Source: Eonycteris spelaea (lineage: Eukaryota > Chordata > Mammalia > Chiroptera > Pteropodidae). Taken from it: 64,000 nt of DNA. The notes beneath the pieces are model-generated. The model worked only from the letters and a program-made list of their open reading frames with translations, made no database searches and was not told where the DNA came from. Shown piece after piece: positions 45,476 through 57,111 of the stretch. The stretch is from positions 6,944,001 to 7,008,000 of the forward strand of contig PUFA01000022.1 in the NCBI GenBank assembly GCA_003508835.1. Reading direction: 5' to 3'. The position numbers and the translations under genes were made by a program. The number at the start of each line of letters is the position of its first letter. Positions within the stretch are counted from its first letter, which is position 1.

Positions 45476-47335
45476 GTCTCTAATATAACACAGACAAAAA
45501 TCAAATAGTGTGTTCATGGAAGGTGAAGATTGCCAATATGGCACTATGGGACATTCACCTTAATTGCATCAAAGAGTCAACAGGGCGACACATATGCTTG
45601 AAATAGCATATTGAGAAAAAGAATTCTCAAGCCTTTGGAGAGCTCAGAGAGTACAGCCCCAACCTAATGTTGTTTATACTGGTAACAAGAAGAATCAAAA
45701 CAACACTGTTCTGGCCAATGAAACATATTGAGGGCATTTGAGGACCCCTGTATGTAACAGAAAAGGCATTAAACAGTTTTTTTTTTTTTTTTTCTGTATC
45801 TCTTGCATTAAAATTCTCTCTGAAATCAGGGACTACGTTCTTGGTACACAATTTGCTAAGGTACATAGAGATTATATATATTTTCATAAATATTGCTGTA
45901 GTTTTATTTTATATGTCACTTAGTTATTGTATTTATTGTTCATTTTTTGAGGCTGGCATTTTCTATATGCTTTCCTTGAGAAAATCAATTTTTTTACCAT
46001 TAGGAGAACAAGACAAAGAGAATTAACCACATGTACTAAGCCAGTATTTGCTGTCTATGAAATTCAAAGCTAAACACAAACAACACATACAAAGTAGGAA
46101 ACAGCTTCAATCCGCTAGCTGCAGCATGTCTGAAGCTCAAATGATAATTGAATTTCATGGGCTTTAACTTTTTCTTGCATGACAAATATTCCATACTCAA
46201 AAATAATAATTATAAAGTAAATGAAATAATTACCTAAGCTAAACACAAATTGATATAATTCCCTTTTGGCTTAAATAAATATGCCAGTAACATATAAGCT
46301 TTTATTAAAAAAAATCAATATCATTACTTTGTGAAAAAATATTTAAAAATAGAATGTTATTAGCATTTGTAATAAGAATATTGTCAGAATGATTTTGAGA
46401 AAAGATGAACTCAATTTTTGAGATGTTGTTAACTTTGTCGTCTTTGTGAAATAGGATTTAAGATAAAAATTATATGAAGGTGTTTGAGAAGCTTTACTTG
46501 TTGATTCTTTTTAAAGAAGCCCTTAGGAAGATATTTAAGATAGGAGCAGACCAAATTTTAAAAAACTTCAAGTGACAGTTAAAATGTTTCACTGTTAAGG
46601 GGATGATTACCCAATATACATATCTATTGTTATCACATTCTGAGCTTCATTGCTGAGCTATATTCAAATGTCACCTAAACATATTCAGATAGTACCATGC
46701 TTTTATAAACTAAGCCTGTGATATTTCCCCCCAAAAGCTTGTTTTCTGTCCCCTAAGACAAACTTGAGTGGTGCACTCAATATAATTATTTGTATTAATA
46801 CTTACTTTAAACTTTTTTGTCTTCCACTTCTGTTGGGACCTATGTAAGCATATTAAATGGCTGCCCCTTATTTTATGTCTGCTGATAGATGTTACAGTCA
46901 TCCGGAATAGACCATTTAGTTTAGGTAAATTATCTCAAATGCTAGAAAACAAACAAAAAGCCTTTTATGTATCTGGGATTCCCTGCCAGTCCAGGTCTAA
47001 GGAATTAACTGGAAAAGTTACAGCCATGTGATAATATTTTTATCCCCAAATTATGAAATAGTCATGTTTTTAGGGTCTTATTTCAGGATGTTTACAAATC
47101 CTCATTGTCTAATTCTAACCCTTAGTACTAGAGGATTCTGATTTTAAAAAGTGGCAAGTTCCGTTAGATGATTTTCATACAGCAGTGTACAAAGTTTACA
47201 ACTGATTTTGTTGATACAATTTACTGATGAGACCCAATTCTTAAGGATCCTATAAAGTTTTATAAAATTTGTTATCAATCATGGAAAATTAATAATAATT
47301 AATATAGAAGGCCTAACTGTGGGAGCTAAGCCAAT
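45473..47335. other. Unassigned DNA
   Basis: A T-run lies at 45777-45793. The segment 45795-45880 ('ctctctgaaatcagggactacgttcttgg') vaguely recalls an L2 3' end, but the match is too weak to call. No gene recognised. Confidence 0.35.
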
Positions 47336-47339
47336 CAAG

Positions 47340-47830
47340 CTCTTAGTAAAAGCATAATAGAATATTTTTATGATCTTAGGACAGAAAACAAAAAGCATTA
47401 ACTAAAAAAGAGAAGTTCAACAAATCAGAATTTATAAGACTTGAAAAATAAATTTTCTATGCATATATATGACAAAATATTTATATTCCAAAAAAAAAAA
47501 AAAACCCACACACAAAGAACTCTTACAAATCAATAAGAAAATCACAAAGACAAGCCAGTGAAAAATTGCCAAAAAGTGTTATTTGTCAACAGAGAAATAT
47601 AAATTAAATCACAGAACAATATTAATAGACACCTATCTGAATGGCTAAAAATGAAAAAAGATCATAAAAATGTTGAGGAGAATAAAGAACAGCTAAAACT
47701 CTCATTTACATTGGCAAAAGCATACATTAAAACAATCACTTCAAGAAATGGCATTATTCATTTCTAAAAAGCAATAGAACCACATAACACAAAGAATGAC
47801 CCTTAATATAGGAAACTAAGAATTATGTGC
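47340..47830 (+). mobile_element. L1M ORF2 3'-region fragment
   Basis: 'agaatatttttatgatcttagg', 'aaaagcattaactaaaaaagag', 'atatatgacaaaatatttatattcc', 'aaagaactcttacaaatcaataag', 'aacagagaaatataaattaaatcac', 'ctatctgaatggctaaaaatg', 'actctcatttacattggc' follow the old L1 ORF2 end in order (family: ..tataaagaactcctacaaatcaataagaaaaagac..). Plus strand, riddled with stops. Confidence 0.8.
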
Positions 47831-47869
47831 TTGTATATCTAGATAGACAGACTTCTTCAGCGTCATCTG

Positions 47870-48055
47870 CCTGTTCACTTTCTTCCTTTCCATTTTCTCT
47901 TGGGACCCCAGCCAACTGCTTTTGCTCTCATCAAAAAGTCTCTCACCAAAGTCACCAAGGTTGTGTTGCTAAAACCAAGGGACTCTTCTCGGATACCATC
48001 TCACCAGGCCTAGAGACAGACTCTGGCATTGCATTCTCTCCTCACTGAAATTTTA
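47870..48055 (+). mobile_element. L2 LINE reverse transcriptase fragment
   Basis: 'ttttgctctcatcaaaaagtctctcaccaaagtcaccaagg', 'gttgtgttgctaaaaccaagggactcttctcg' and 'accatctcaccaggcc' match the L2 RT region (family: ctgctctcatcaaggtcaccaatgacctccatgttgctaaatccaatggtcacttctcagtcctcatcttactcgacctctc). A ~12-base insertion and indels break the frame. The 73-codon frame at 47827-48048 is partly this relic. Confidence 0.7.
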
Positions 48056-48892
48056 TTTGCTTTTACTACTTTTCTAAAAAGGATAATGGAAGTAACATCT
48101 CGTTGCACTGGTGTTGAGACAAATGAAGCCAAGATCTATGTGTAGTCCTGTGTTGGCAATTTCTCATTCTTTCGCTGTCTCATTCTTGAGTGCTTAGTCA
48201 TATTGATAGGTGTTTCATGAACAGAAATACTTTTTTGTTGAGTAAGTTTGGGGGACTCAGGGTTAAAAGAGGTTACCCACATTTTTACTATAGAGTATTT
48301 TCTTCCCTTTGACATGCCCACATGTTTTGTGAATTTTCAGTGCAAGATATGGAGCTTAGCATTTCTAAGTTTATTTAGCCACAAGTCTTCTTTATGTTCT
48401 GTGTATTATGTGGAATCTGCCTGTAAAACAGCTACACTGGACATAAAAGGGAAATAAAAGCATTTGAGGGTTCAGCCATATTTTTTCCTTAGAAATAAAG
48501 TTAGAAATACAATTAGAAGTAGTGAAATACTAATAGGCTGTATTGTAAATATCACTGTAGCTTTTGTTATTCCAGTTTTAGAAAATATCTGATCCGATTG
48601 TTTACTTTTCATCTGCTGTAATTTAGTAATGCATTTACAAAACATGGAAGTATTCACTTTCAAGAAAACTCACTTAACAAAATAATGTGTCTAAAAATGT
48701 CAATTCACGTAGAATCATATGATTTGATGTTGAACTCTCAGAGAATTTATTCCAACCAAGGTTGTACAGAATAGGATGTCTCTCCATTATTGAAATGTTT
48801 AACTATTAACCTGTCATCCTTGAATAGATGAACATTAGGCCTTTGCCTTTTCGACCTTTATAACAAAAAGGTCTTTAATGCCACATTCTTTT

Positions 48893-48895
<3 letters not shown>
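48056..48895. other. Unassigned DNA
   Basis: No element recognised; short frames on both strands lack known domains. Confidence 0.4.

Positions 48896-48896
<1 letters not shown>

Positions 48897-48926
<30 letters not shown>
48897..48926. repeat. Poly(A) run, 30 bases
   Basis: Uninterrupted A tract without a recognised retrotransposon body upstream. It is either an orphan tail or a slippage-expanded tract. Confidence 0.95.
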
Positions 48927-48930
<4 letters not shown>

Positions 48931-49460
48931 ACTATCTTAATATGTTTCTTTCCACCTTATACAGTTACTTTGTTTGGCAGGAAATGAGCTCACATTTCCT
49001 TCTGCCGAAGAAAGCAATCTGTGAACCATATACAGTTTGAGAAAAGCATCACCTTATTCAAAAGATAAATCATAAGATATTGTTATGCTGAATGAATAAG
49101 AAAGCATGGATTGAGAATAGATTAGATGATTGCATTATAAAGACATCAAAGTAAACTGATCTGAAGGGTGCACTGTGAATGGGCTGAAATTCAAAGATAT
49201 TACATCGCTACCTGGGTCTGTGGGAACCTGATGAACCAATGCTGATTTGCTATTGCAAACTTTCAGGAGACAGAGCATTACTGTGAGCCCTATTTTAGAA
49301 AGTGTATTATATTGATTACCCTCATTATATATGGAATAATATGTTCAGCTAAATGATTTTTACCAGTAAGATTGTCTAAAACCTCACCTTGTCCATCACT
49401 GATTAAGTACAATGATTAAATTTTGATTAAATAAAAATTAGTGTACTTTTAGTTCTTAAA
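48927..49460. other. Unassigned DNA
   Basis: No element recognised. Confidence 0.4.
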
Positions 49461-49463
49461 TAT

Positions 49464-49848
49464 TGAATCAGTTTCCTAGGGCTACAGTTATAAGGTAGTA
49501 AAAACTAGGTAGCTTAGAACAAGAGAAATTGATTGTCTCACAGTTTCGGAGAGCAGAAGTCTAAAATGAAGGCATCAACAGGTCCATGCTCCCTTAGACA
49601 CTAGAGAGAGATCTTTTTCAGGCCTGTCTCCTAACTTCTGGTGATTTCTGGGCTTGAGGCAGCATAGCTCCAATCTTTACATGAATTCTCCAAGTGTGAT
49701 TGTATCTGTGTCTGGATTTTCTCTTATTAAGACACCAGTCAAACTGGATTAGGGCTCACCCGAATGACCTCATTTTAACTCGATTACCTCCGTAGAGTCC
49801 CTGTCTCCAAGAAAAGTCACGTTCAAGGGTACCAGGATTAGTACATTC
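49464..49848 (-). mobile_element. MLT1 (MaLR) LTR, left part
   Basis: 'tcagtttcctagggctacagttataagg', 'ctaggtagcttagaacaagagaaattgattgtctcacagtttcgg', 'aaactggattagggctcacccgaatgacctcattttaactcgattacctcc', 'aaggtaccaggattagtac'-type blocks form the reverse complement of MLT1. The element continues after an interruption at 50213-50256. Confidence 0.9.
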
Positions 49849-50212
49849 TGTAACTGAATGTGGCTACCCAAAATCCGTATGCTGAAACCTAATTCCCAAT
49901 GTGATGGTATTCAGAGGTGGGACCTTTGAGAAGTGATTAAGCCCTGAAGATAGAGATTTCATGAATGGGGTCAGTGCTGTTGTAAAAGAGACCCTGCAGA
50001 GACTCTAGGCCCTTATGCCATGTGAGGACAAAGCAAGAAGAGGTTATTTAATAAGCAGGAAGTGAGCTCTCAACAGACAATGAGTCTGGCGGTACCTTGA
50101 ACCTTGATCTTGGACTTCCAGTCTCTCTTGAACAATAAGAGAAGACTTTTTGTTGTTTATAAGCCACCCAGTCTATGCGATTATGTTATAGCAGCCTGAA
50201 TAGGCTAAGACC
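49849..50212 (+). mobile_element. MST/THE1-type MaLR LTR inserted in MLT1
   Basis: Starts 'tgtaactgaatgtggctaccc' and ends 'cagcctgaataggctaagacc'. Inside are 'atgctgaaacctaattcccaatgtgatggtattcagaggtggg', 'gtgattaagccctgaagat', 'tgccatgtgaggacaaagc', 'ccttgatcttggacttccag' and 'tttataagccacccagtctatg', in the MST order on the plus strand. Flanks 49841-49848 (GTACATTC) and 50213-50219 (GTACTCC) look like a diverged target duplication, though longer than the usual 5 bp for this class. Confidence 0.9.
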
Positions 50213-50256
50213 GTACTCCAACGTACCAGTTTGGGGGGACACAATTCAACAATTCT
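50213..50256 (-). mobile_element. MLT1 (MaLR) LTR, right part
   Basis: 'caacgtaccagtttggggggacacaattcaac' completes the reverse complement of the MLT1 5' end (family: ..tttttggggggacacaattcaacccataaca). Confidence 0.85.
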
Positions 50257-50685
50257 CAACAAGTATTGCTTTTTACTCTAGTTATCCCACTGTACTTGCC
50301 CCGAAATTGCACGGCAACCATGATCCAGTTTTTTTTTTTTTTTTCATTTTTTTTTTTTTAATTCAAATTTCAGTAAAACCACCAAAGTCCCTGACTCATT
50401 CTGAGCATTTGGCACCTTTAGAATACTGACTTTGGCTTTTCACGTTCCTTCTGCATATTCATTCTATGGCTTCTGTGACTATAGGCAAGATGTTTGCTTT
50501 AAAAAGTAAAAAAAAAATGGAGAAAGAATCAGTTCATTTTATTGAGAAAGCAAACTCCTTCCCATATGCCTCCATTGTAGTAACTCTTAAGTCCAATTGC
50601 TGGAATCTAGCAAAAGGGCCAACAGCAGTTTGGACTGACTAGAAATCATAAGCCATTTCCTGCTTTTGAGCACAGCGATTCCTAA

Positions 50686-50688
<3 letters not shown>
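50257..50688. other. Unassigned DNA with T-runs
   Basis: Two T-rich runs lie at 50330-50344 and 50347-50359. Nothing else recognised. Confidence 0.4.
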
Positions 50689-50689
<1 letters not shown>

Positions 50690-50719
<30 letters not shown>

Positions 50720-50749
50720 CTACACATACATACATACATACATACATAA
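50690..50749. repeat. (CA)n followed by (CATA)n
   Basis: About 14 CA dinucleotides (50690-50718), a short spacer, then about six CATA tetranucleotides (50726-50749). This is a typical compound microsatellite. Confidence 0.95.
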
Positions 50750-52459
50750 TCACAGTTATGCTAGCAGTAAAGACTGTATGATGTCTCTGTTGAGCCAGCA
50801 ACTTAGAGTACCTACCTTATGCATTATAAAATACCTGTAGCAATAAGAATTTGATGGTGTTTAAAGAAATTGGTGATGCTTTTGTTTCCTACACATCCAA
50901 ATTACTCACAAATGAGATTTCAGAAATAAACACAGAAAGAGATATTGAAGACCTGAGAGTGCCATCCTGATATTTATAGTTTATTTTGTCATTGGAATCA
51001 ATTTATCATCTCGCCAATTACATATTTTATGTTATGTTGAGGCTTTATAAAATGTGAACATGCATAGAAGTAAGTGAGGGTGTTAATACTTAAAAAACAG
51101 CGTATTTTTTTTCCCCAAGTGTATTGTTGTTATAAACTGAAACATATTTTCTCCTAGTTATGCATTTTAACATATCTCAATTCTTATATGTAGGAAACAT
51201 ACTTGTTTAAATTTTATACATAGATACAAAATATCCTAAGCAGAAATAATTTCAATTTATTATTTAATAGGCTCTTGAAAATTTTCATCTTTTACTACTC
51301 TTATTTATCAATAAACAGATAACTTTTATTTGTATTAAGAATTTTTTCTAATAATTTCATATAGAATGAAATGGTGCATTGACATTTCTGTGTACCACAC
51401 GGCTTTTTTTTTTTTTTTTTTTTTTTTTTTACAGTATACTTTTGTAAAATTTTCTGGGAAATAAAATATATTAATGATTATTATTTGTCAGAATAGCACT
51501 GAAAGAAAAATAAAATCTCATGTTCTTTCTATAAAGTTAAAAAACTGTCAGGTGACTACATGCCAGGTACCAACTAAAATTGAATCCCTTCAGAGAAGAC
51601 AGAAGTAACAATAAATGGCATTAAAGTTAAACACTATTGCTGAAAAAGAACTTAATGAAAACAGTGAATCAAAAATAAGATGTCTTGAGGACTAAAATGT
51701 CTAAGATAACTTAAGCCTTGTAACTTTGGCTTATATTATTTATATATTTCATATAAATAGCACTGCTGTTCTTAGGAAAACAATGAGTGATACAACAAAT
51801 ATTTTTCAACAAAAGATGTCTAGCTACAATGAAACATAATGTATCTACATGGTGTAACAGTTCAATACAATTGATTGCAAATAATTTGAAGCTGTATCAG
51901 AATAATTCACAACTAGAAATAGTCTTCACGAACACTGCTTCAAACATAAATTTGGCAAAGTACAGTAAAATAGCCACTTAAAATTTTAACTGTAAAAAAT
52001 CACAATTAAAGTTGAAGCAAACTATTTTATGATATATGAGATATCATGAATCTTCCATATTTTTTCCCATTTACAGAAACACAACAGTCTATTCAAACAG
52101 TTAAAGCCAACATTATCATTTAAGTTGAGAGAAACGTGTAACTGTGAAGTACCAGGATAATTTTACCTCTAGATATGAGACTTATTTTTAATGTTCATTT
52201 TTAAATAATAATTAAATAATTCTTAAATGACATACATGATCTAATGGAAATTTTTAAAGGATAGAGAGACATAGAAACTTCCATTCCAGAAATCTGAAGT
52301 GCAAAATATATGTAATGACTTTATTGACAATTTATTGGGTAGTTTCAATTTGGTGAGATATCATGAAAATGCTATTTTCTATAAACCATCTCCTTCCTAA
52401 GCTGTTTCAAAACCCTCATTGCAGCAAGAAGTGGTTCTCTTAATATTTAAATTCCATTA
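50750..52459. other. Unassigned AT-rich DNA
   Basis: No element recognised. A 27-base poly(T) run lies at 51404-51430 without an evident parent element. The 64-codon plus frame at 51787-51981 is Asn/Ser-rich and has no known domain. Confidence 0.4.
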
Positions 52460-52490
52460 TTTTTTTTTTCTTTTCTTTTCTTTTCTTTTT
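52460..52490. repeat. T-run and (TTTTC)n
   Basis: A T-run followed by four TTTTC-type units. It marks the left side of a somewhat GC-richer unassigned segment (52500-52860). Confidence 0.9.
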
Positions 52491-53034
52491 ATTAAAGCAG
52501 TCCAGTCTAGCTTAAAATTCCAATTTTGAGTCATTTCAGAGTTTACCTACTCCTTTGACAAGGCACAACCATCTCTGGAATGGAGACAGGAGCCATGCCT
52601 ACTCCTCTCCCCCAGAGTGGGGCAGAAAGGGATAAAAGGAAGTATACAGATCCTCTTCCATATAGGACCAGTCATACCTAGCTGAGAGGGGTGTCTTTTC
52701 CCATCTCCAGGACGGTCAATTTCCCTCTGTGATGCTGGTCACCTCTCTGAATGTTATGGGCTCTTTGTAGCAGGACTCATGACACTAGGGTGTAAAAAAA
52801 AGATTGCTTTGTGAGGTGGGATCATGAACTAACTTCGTCCCCCACTATTCCCTCAAAATATTTTCAACAGGCGATGAATGATAAATTGAGCAGTTCCATG
52901 ATAAAAGTTTTATAATTCTTAAAATTATTTCAATGTAATAAATACTCTCATCTCTTTAAGTCACTAAACAGAAAATGCCTTTTGCTATTATCGTTTTGGG
53001 GCCCAGTGTGAGGACAACAGGAGAGGCAGTGGGC
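52491..53034. other. Unassigned, moderately GC-rich DNA
   Basis: No repeat family or exon recognised; purine/pyrimidine composition is ordinary. Confidence 0.35.
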
Positions 53035-53206
53035 AGCATGGTAGATTAAGATGTAAGGATAAGGGGATCAAATATATGGTAGCTGAAGGAAACTGGACTT
53101 TGGCTGGTAAACACACAACAGAATATACAGATGTCAAATTATAATGTACACTTGAAAATTATATAACTGTATTAACCAATGTTACCCCAATAAACTTAAT
53201 TAAAGG
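53035..53206 (+). mobile_element. L1 3' end (Laurasiatherian, bat-like type)
   Basis: 'ggggatcaaatatatggtagctgaagg', 'ctggtaaacacacaacagaatatacagatg', 'aatgtacacttgaaaattatataactgtattaaccaatg' and 'accccaataaacttaatt', followed by an A/GA-rich tail, match this L1 3' end (family: ..gaattgtacacctgaaac..tataattttattaaccaatgtcaccccaataaa..). Plus strand. Confidence 0.75.
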
Positions 53207-54225
53207 GGAAAAAAAGAGAGAGATGTAAGGTCCTTCGGCTCCTTTTTATGAGCATGACCATAAGCAGGGGCGTGGATGTGGTAGGGTTCTGACTCACCTT
53301 TTGAAAACTCCTTGATTGCTTTTATTAAGCTGCAAGTACTAAGTGCCCTAGTCCTCTAACTAGGGTCTTAGCGGCAATTCCTGGATTAGTAGATGTGTCT
53401 TACTCTCCCTCACAAACAAATGAGTTACCTGCATATTATGAGTTGAGGTAGCAAAAGGAATTAAAGTCTGTTTTCTTCTGATTTTTTCACTCTATACCCC
53501 TGATGCACGTTTCCATCATTATCTGTTTTATAAGGTTATGAAGGTGTTATCACCAACTCAGAAATGGAATAAACTTAAAATTCAGTTCGACCATTTTATA
53601 TTTTCCTCCAAAGCTTTAGAAAAGGATTTGCTATGTTCTCTTTTTGAAAATTCACTTCAAAATTCTCTGTGATAAATTCTTATATAGAGAACTATAATTA
53701 ATAAAATGATCAGGGAGCACTAATCATCTTCATTCCATATTTTTTTCATAGCCACCTAATTGATATGCTTCATTACCTTTAATACCATCTAAAATTAGAA
53801 CTTAATCAAACTGTTATTTGGTATTTAGAAAATACACCACACACAGTACTTTTTTAAAGCCATTTTATTGACGTTTCTAAGTTAACTATATTTTTTCACA
53901 CCTCTTTATATTTTAAATGTTTCTTAAGAAAATATATTAGGTAAATTCCCTTTTTTGTCCCCTGTCGACCTGGTATGAAGGAAGAAAGCATGATTACCCC
54001 TGAAACTCTTTGCACCCAAAGCCCCTAGTGTGAGACAGAAAAGATTAAAAAGAAGGCCAAGATCTTACATAACTAGTCATACATACACTGTATTTCAACT
54101 ACAATATGACAGTGTGTTTAGCAAGTTCTTTCCTCATCTTAAAAAGTACCTGAAATCCTTTCTCTTATTAGTTTGTTGGAGCCTCAACTCAGAGATATGT
54201 CATGAAAATATTTTTTTCCAGAAAC
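53207..54225. other. Unassigned DNA
   Basis: No element recognised. Confidence 0.4.
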
Positions 54226-54249
54226 CATTTCTAAATAATGTTACTTTTT

Positions 54250-54296
54250 GCTTATATATATATTATATTATATTATATGTATTATATTATATATAG
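54250..54296. repeat. AT-rich (TATAT/TATTA)n low-complexity tract
   Basis: Irregular repeats of TATAT and ATTATATT directly before an L1 3' UTR fragment. It encodes only Tyr/Ile strings. Confidence 0.9.
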
Positions 54297-54415
54297 TTTC
54301 AGGTGTGTGACATAGTGATTCAACATTTCATATATTCCAAAATGATCACCACGATAAGTCTAGTAATCATCGTCATGAATGAGCCCCTTATTCTATTTCA
54401 TGTAGGTTGCCTAAA
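54288..54415 (-). mobile_element. L1 3' UTR fragment
   Basis: 'agtttcaggtgtgtgacatagtgattcaacatttcatatattccaaaatgatcaccacgataagtctagtaatcatcgtcatg' is the reverse complement of a common L1MA-type 3' UTR segment (family: ..agtttcaggtgtacaacatagtgattcaac..). Confidence 0.85.
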
Positions 54416-54589
54416 TAAAAACATTTAGAAATTGTTTCTTGAGATATCTAAAAATTATGTTATTATTGAACATTATTAGTGTATTGTTATATATTATATA
54501 TTATATTAATATAATAATTCACTATTTTAAATAAAGTAAGCCATGCTTTAGAGAAAAAATTTGATAATACAGAATTCAGAACAGGAAAA

Positions 54590-54835
54590 AACTCAGTATT
54601 TTAGAGGCAAATAGAACTTAGTTAAATTCTGGCCCTGAGAATTTACTAGCAATGTGATCCTGACCATGTTAAAATCGTTCTAAACATCCTATATTATAAA
54701 TGTAAAATTACAATGATACCTATCTTATAAAGTGGATGTGATAAATTAACTTAGACTACTTATGTAAATTATCTCATCATAAAAAGCTTGGCACAATAAA
54801 AGGGACTTGATATTAAGTAAAACTTTAGAATTGTT
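54590..54835 (+). mobile_element. MIR SINE
   Basis: 'tctggccctgagaatttactagcaatgtgatcctgaccatgtt', 'attataaatgtaaaattacaatgatacctatcttataaagtggatgtgataaattaac' and 'aaaaagcttggcacaataaaaggg' follow MIR from the core to the 3' end on the plus strand. Confidence 0.7.
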
Positions 54836-55625
54836 ATTTTAAGTTTAGTAAGAAAATCTGAAGTTTTCAAATTAAGTTATAAATAATTATGTAAGAATCT
54901 AGTCTAAGTCAAAATTCAAGGCAAAATTTACATACAAATATAAGATTCATGAATGATTGTAAGAAACATTATCTTATTTAATTACTATATTCAAATACTA
55001 TATTTCAATAAACAATAAACATTACTTAATTTTTATAACATGATTTCAAAGTCTTTGCTATATATTTGTCAAGCTGCTGAGAAAGTTTGAGTTCAGTACC
55101 CATATAATTATGTAATTTAAAAATCTTTAATGTTATGTAAACCATCAAAACTTCTTAAAACTACCTTCACATTCTATTTATGTATATCAGTTTTAATACT
55201 ATCAGTAAATATAACTGTATTGTCTAACGACAAATCTAAACACACTGTAATAAAATATATTTATATTGACTATCTGCCCATCTGATTTTACTATGCTATA
55301 AGTCAATAAATAAAAATCTGTTGAGTATTAGAGCACCTTTCTTTATGACAGTTATTTTTATCATGACTTTTATTAAATTTTATCAAGTACTTGATGCCCA
55401 TAAATATTAATATGAAGTTCTCTTATACTTTTAAGAGATTCTTATAGTGAATTATATTGATTTAGGCAGATTTCTCAAGACATTAATTTTATAGTATTTA
55501 ACATGAATAGAGCTTTTGATTGAGATATACGATTCATAGAACAATTGTGGCTGAAAAGCATTATCTAAATGAATAAATAAAGTGGATTTTTAAAGTATAA
55601 CACACATGATATTGCCCATCATACG
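54836..55625. other. Unassigned AT-rich DNA
   Basis: No element recognised. Confidence 0.4.
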
Positions 55626-55629
55626 GCCC

Positions 55630-55950
55630 TGAACTAAAAAGTGATGGAGAAAGGGTATTGAGAAGAGAGTACTCAGAAAATATCACGGAAGCTATATTTG
55701 TGTACCGTCTTGAACGTGGGGAGAGAAAGAAGGAAATCTGATCTTAACTGGGATTTCAATTTAGAAATTATGATGTCTTGGAAGAACATAAAATAAGTTC
55801 AGCATTTAGGAGAATGAAGAGCGTTCTTAGAGACCAGAGCCGTGGACATGCCAGGTATGAATGTGGCAAGGAAAACACACGGCACTTCACTGCAGCAAGA
55901 TAACCGTGGAGGAGGGATGCATTTGTAAGAGCATATTAGAGAAAGTAAAA
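55630..55950 (-). mobile_element. Possible L2 fragment (antisense)
   Basis: 'gaacgtggggagagaaagaagg', 'gaatgaagagcgttcttagagaccagagc', 'atgccaggtatgaatgtggcaagg' loosely resemble the reverse complement of the L2 3' part. Weak. Confidence 0.3.
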
Positions 55951-56252
55951 TCCGCACAAAGTAATATTGACAAAGATGTCCTATTTTAAGTGTTTTTTTT
56001 TTAAGGAATTACAAATGGAGAGACAGTTGTTTGTCTGTTTGTTTACCAAAAATTGTAAATGCCCCGTTTCAAGATAATAACATTTTTTGTTGTTGTTTAA
56101 ATCATTTGATGTGAGGAACATAGGAGAGGATCCACAAGACTTCAGTAACACAGGGAAAACAGGAATCTTGGCCCGACTAGAGCAGCAAGCTTTAGCCACA
56201 CCTGCCTAAAAAATTTCACCAATTAGTTGTAAGAAATATTTATCGATACGAT

Positions 56253-56288
56253 AACTTCTCTATCATTTGACAACTTCTCTATCATTTA
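56253..56288. repeat. 19-bp tandem duplication
   Basis: AACTTCTCTATCATTTGAC at 56253-56271 is followed by AACTTCTCTATCATTTA. Almost two identical copies, a recent slippage or repair product. Confidence 0.9.
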
Positions 56289-56631
56289 AAGTTGATTTTT
56301 TATAATCCTAGTTAAGTTAAACAGCCAGCAGTATTTATAAATCTTATTTCCAATGACAACAAAATAAATTGAGCACATACTGTGCGTTAGCAGGCTATGT
56401 TGAAATTAAGGTAAATAAAATGTGGCCATGACCTTCTTAAAAATATAAAAGTTGCAAGATTTCCCATAGTTATTGACTCCTAAAGAGAAAACTTGATTTC
56501 TGACTTTTAATGCTAAATTCTGGCTTTTATCAATCGTAATAGAATAATTATAATCTCAGACACCTTGGAAATCTATGGTTGTCTTCATTTAAACACCTTA
56601 GGTATGTGTATGTGCATGCATTTTTTTTTAA

Positions 56632-57111
56632 GCTTCCTTGAGGTATAATTGGCAAAATAGTAACATATTTAAAGTGTACATATGATGACTTGATATACAT
56701 ACACTACAGAAAAAGGAAAAGAGTTAACACACCCATCACTTCGCCTACTTACCTTTTTGGTTTTTTTGATAAGAAATTTAACTTTTCCTCTCAGCAAATT
56801 TCAGTTGCACAATACAGTGTCATCGACTGTAATCAGCGTTTTTACATTAGACCCTCAGCTGTCATTGATCTTATATCTAAAAATTGTAATCGTTGATCAA
56901 CTTCTTTCTATTTTCCCACCCACAACCCCAGGAAACCACTTTTCTACTCTCTTCTTTGAGTTTGACTTTTTTTTTAAATGTTACATATAAGTTATACCAT
57001 ACAGTATCTGTCTTTCTCCATCTAGATTATTTCACTTAGCACAATGTCTTCCAGTTTGATTGATGTTCCTGCAAATGTCTTTTTTAAGCTGAATAATATT
57101 CCATATACATA
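56632..57111 (-). mobile_element. L1MA-type 3' UTR, left part (split by Tigger)
   Basis: The plus strand shows the reverse complement of an L1 3' UTR: 'ccttgaggtataattggcaaaatagtaacatatttaaagtgtacatatgatgacttgatatac', 'gagttaacacacccatcac', 'accccaggaaaccact', 'tacatataagttataccatacagtatctgtctttctcc', 'tatttcacttagcacaatgtcttcca', 'gctgaataatattccatatac'. It stops at a TA and resumes after the DNA transposon. Confidence 0.9.

Noticed and set aside
45329..45544. Arg-Glu repeat protein
   Set aside because: Produced by the (CT)n microsatellite read on the minus strand.
45795..45880. L2 3' end on the plus strand
   Set aside because: Only one phrase ('gaaatcagggactacg') resembles the family; too little to support a call.
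49849..50212. MST LTR as one end of a full provirus
   Set aside because: MLT1 sequence resumes directly after it, so it is a solo LTR without internal genes.
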